From an uncultured Pirellulaceae bacterium (GTDB lineage Bacteria > Planctomycetota > Planctomycetia > Pirellulales > Pirellulaceae): a stretch of 7,063 bases of DNA. Location: positions 1 through 7,063 of the forward strand of contig CAKQNH010000243.1 in assembly GCA_934255105.1 (NCBI GenBank), given 5' to 3'. Position 1 is the first letter of the stretch. Each line of letters begins with the position of its first letter. Below the pieces are notes generated by a model. That model had not been told where the DNA came from. It worked only from the letters and a program-made list of their open reading frames with translations, and made no database searches. A program made the translations under genes and the position numbers. Shown here piece after piece: positions 6,035-7,063 of the stretch.

Positions 6035-6171
6035 TAACCCGCATAGGCTGTGAATTTATAGGATCGCAAGGTTTCAAGGGGTAGCGGAAGTCGCCAAGAC
6101 TTTCGGGTAAGGGAGTTGCCGAAACTCTTGGCGAGTTCCGCTACCTAAAAATTCACAGCCTATGCAGGTTA
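6035..6171. mobile_element. MITE-like nested inverted repeat, 137 bp
   Basis: The outer arms 6035-6057 and 6149-6171 are 23-base reverse complements with one mismatch; they start TAACCCGCATAGG and end CCTATGCAGGTTA. The inner arms 6081-6106 and 6119-6144 are 26-base reverse complements with two mismatches, around a 12-base loop (6107-6118). The left side has about 18 extra bases between outer and inner arms that the right side lacks. The element has no coding capacity. TA at both tips would fit insertion at a TA dinucleotide, as for mariner/IS630-type elements, but TA could simply belong to the arms. The inner core is related to the 30-bp repeats at 2006-2073. A large RNA or cruciform hairpin without transposition history is the alternative. 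Confidence 0.65.
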
Positions 6172-6631
6172 CGATTGCAGAACCTGTCTTGCTGACGCGG
6201 CGGGCGCTCGCAGTGTGGGAGAGCTAGCTTCGAAACTCCCTCAGCAGCGAGGCAAACTCGTTGGGGTCGTGGAAAAATATAGGGTATAAAACGGGCAAGA
6301 GTGCCCGTTCTACGGGCTAGCGGCAATCCCAGTTGCGGCCAGCCATGGGGGGCGTTACATTGTGTGCTAGCGAATCGACGACTCAGCTTGAGCCGCTTCG
6401 GATCGTAGGATGGATCCACAGGGCAAAGTGAACTGACCACTGTCTGGATTCGTCCGCAACTACTAATACTAATGGATGTTTCGCGAATCAACTGAACGTT
6501 CGCCGAATGACCAAAGATCAAGACCATTGATGCTCTCCTAATCTTTGTACGCAATCTCCTCCACTGACCCCTACTCCTATCGCACAGCGTCTTTCCCCCT
6601 ACCACTACACATAGAAATCGAGTTACTAGCC
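6172..6631. other. Gene-free stretch with a solo 31-bp-type hairpin
   Basis: I see no credible gene in these 460 bases. The minus strand stays open for 150 codons (6153-6605), but that frame runs through the solo repeat hairpin and ends inside the right arm of the MITE-like element, and its composition does not look like protein. A short minus-strand run ending in TAG at 6224-6226 reads IFFHDPNEFASLLREFRS, which looks more protein-like and may be the remnant of a gene end. Confidence 0.5.
6290..6309. repeat. Solo copy of the 31-bp array hairpin
   Basis: AACGGGCA-AGAG-TGCCCGTT has the same perfect 8-bp stem as the array at 4301-4442, with loop AGAG in place of GGAG, and is followed by CTACGG as in copy 4. 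The upstream bases (GTGGAA, then an AT-rich run and AAA) also resemble those before copy 1. This shows the unit is dispersed, not limited to one array. Confidence 0.8.
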
Positions 6632-6976
6632 ATGGTAACGCTCGGAATTCTTGTTCTCTTGCTGTTGCTATCCACGATCTGGAATGTCCAGAGGCGTACC
6701 GCAGCAGTTTGGGCTAGCGAAAGTGGATCTAGCCAGACGTCGACCCGCGAAAAGCGTTGCGGAACTGTACTTAGGATCCGTGTGGAACAACTGCTTGCAC
6801 CCGCGCCATTTTATTTGATGGCAGAAGCTGCAAGCCGCCTATTGCCGGCACATTTTCGGGACAGCACCCTCTGGAACCGTGAGCCCGCTCAGCCTGTGAG
6901 AGGCCTCGATCTTTGTCGTTACGGACGTGACTACAAAGAAAGGCTCTCGCCGTGTTTGTTTCTACCGATGCTCTGA
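6632..6976 (+). CDS. Possible small membrane protein (doubtful)
   Basis: From the ATG at 6632 a 114-codon frame starts with one hydrophobic segment (VTLGILVLLLLLSTIW, residues 2-17) followed by basic residues (NVQRR), as in a single-pass protein with its C-terminus inside. The rest is polar, with no motif I know. The frame is open further upstream to 6545, but that part does not look coding. The ribosome binding site is weak (GAG about 10 bases upstream). The TGA at 6974-6976 is followed by the same frame, open to the window end, so an interrupted gene is also possible. It may equally be a chance frame or the wreck of a gene. Confidence 0.27.
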   Translation: MVTLGILVLLLLLSTIWNVQRRTAAVWASESGSSQTSTREKRCGTVLRIRVEQLLAPAPFYLMAEAASRLLPAHFRDSTLWNREPAQPVRGLDLCRYGRDYKERLSPCLFLPML

Positions 6977-7063
6977 TTGCATGGGGAGGTGAATTCAACC
7001 GTTGGTCGCTGGTCGGCCAAAGCGATTCGGGCGTTACCGCTATCGTCGCTATGGTGGTCGGAT
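6952..7063 (+). CDS. Possible 5' end of a gene running off the window (doubtful)
   Basis: A GTG at 6952, with GAAAGG 8 bases upstream, opens a frame that stays open to the last base: VFVSTDALIAWGGEFNRWSLVGQ, then SDSGVTAIVAMVVG. The stop codon at 6928-6930 shuts this frame upstream. The end is hydrophobic and could begin a membrane segment. The other two forward frames are also open at the edge, one from a GTG at 6989 next to GGGGAGG, so the true frame cannot be chosen. I recognise no family. Confidence 0.25.
   Translation, partial: MFVSTDALIAWGGEFNRWSLVGQSDSGVTAIVAMVVG

Noticed and set aside
6153..6605. Minus-strand frame of 150 codons
   Set aside because: It runs through the solo repeat hairpin, ends inside the arm of the MITE-like element, and its composition is not protein-like.
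6952..7020. Rhomboid-like reading of ALIAWGGEF...LVGQ
   Set aside because: The stretch vaguely recalls a loop in rhomboid proteases, but the following residues do not continue the pattern in any frame, so the resemblance is too weak to name.

Overview
The window looks like chromosomal DNA of a planctomycete, most likely of the Pirellulaceae (Rhodopirellula/Blastopirellula group). The evidence is a Tat-exported DUF1552-type protein, a family rich in these bacteria, a large secreted protein of a kind I cannot place, loosely packed genes, and several families of short hairpin-forming repeats between genes. The organism assignment is inference from gene content, not from a marker gene.

Layout. 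(1) 1-246: the 3' end of a + strand gene of unknown function with an acidic tail; its stop codon overlaps that of the next, convergent gene. (2) 243-1565, minus: an RlmM-type rRNA 2'-O-ribose methyltransferase with a complete K-D-K-E catalytic tetrad. (3) 1651-1872, plus: infA, translation initiation factor IF-1, divergent from the methyltransferase. (4) 1873-2223: a gene-free gap with two 30-bp direct repeats and an inverted partner. (5) 2224-3864, plus: a 546-residue exported protein of unknown function with a strong ribosome binding site and a clear intrinsic terminator. (6) 3865-4457: a gene-free convergent gap packed with three unrelated tandem arrays: 20-bp period (4 copies), 32-bp period (9 copies) and 31-bp period (5 copies). 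(7) 4458-5804, minus: the DUF1552-family Tat substrate. (8) 5805-7063: mostly gene-free. It holds a 137-bp nested inverted repeat that resembles a MITE, a solo copy of the 31-bp repeat hairpin, and two weak candidate reading frames near the right edge.

How it fits together. The methyltransferase and infA both serve translation and share an 85-bp divergent promoter region, which may be coincidence. The two envelope-directed proteins (546 aa by Sec, DUF1552 by Tat) converge on the repeat-filled gap. The 20-bp array lies in the 3' untranslated region of the first, before its terminator. The 31-bp array begins just past the stop codon of the second, and each unit reads on that strand as a hairpin followed by a T-rich stretch, so the array could be a tandem terminator. 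I see no defence system, CRISPR array, rRNA or tRNA. The most unusual content is the intergenic repeat architecture.
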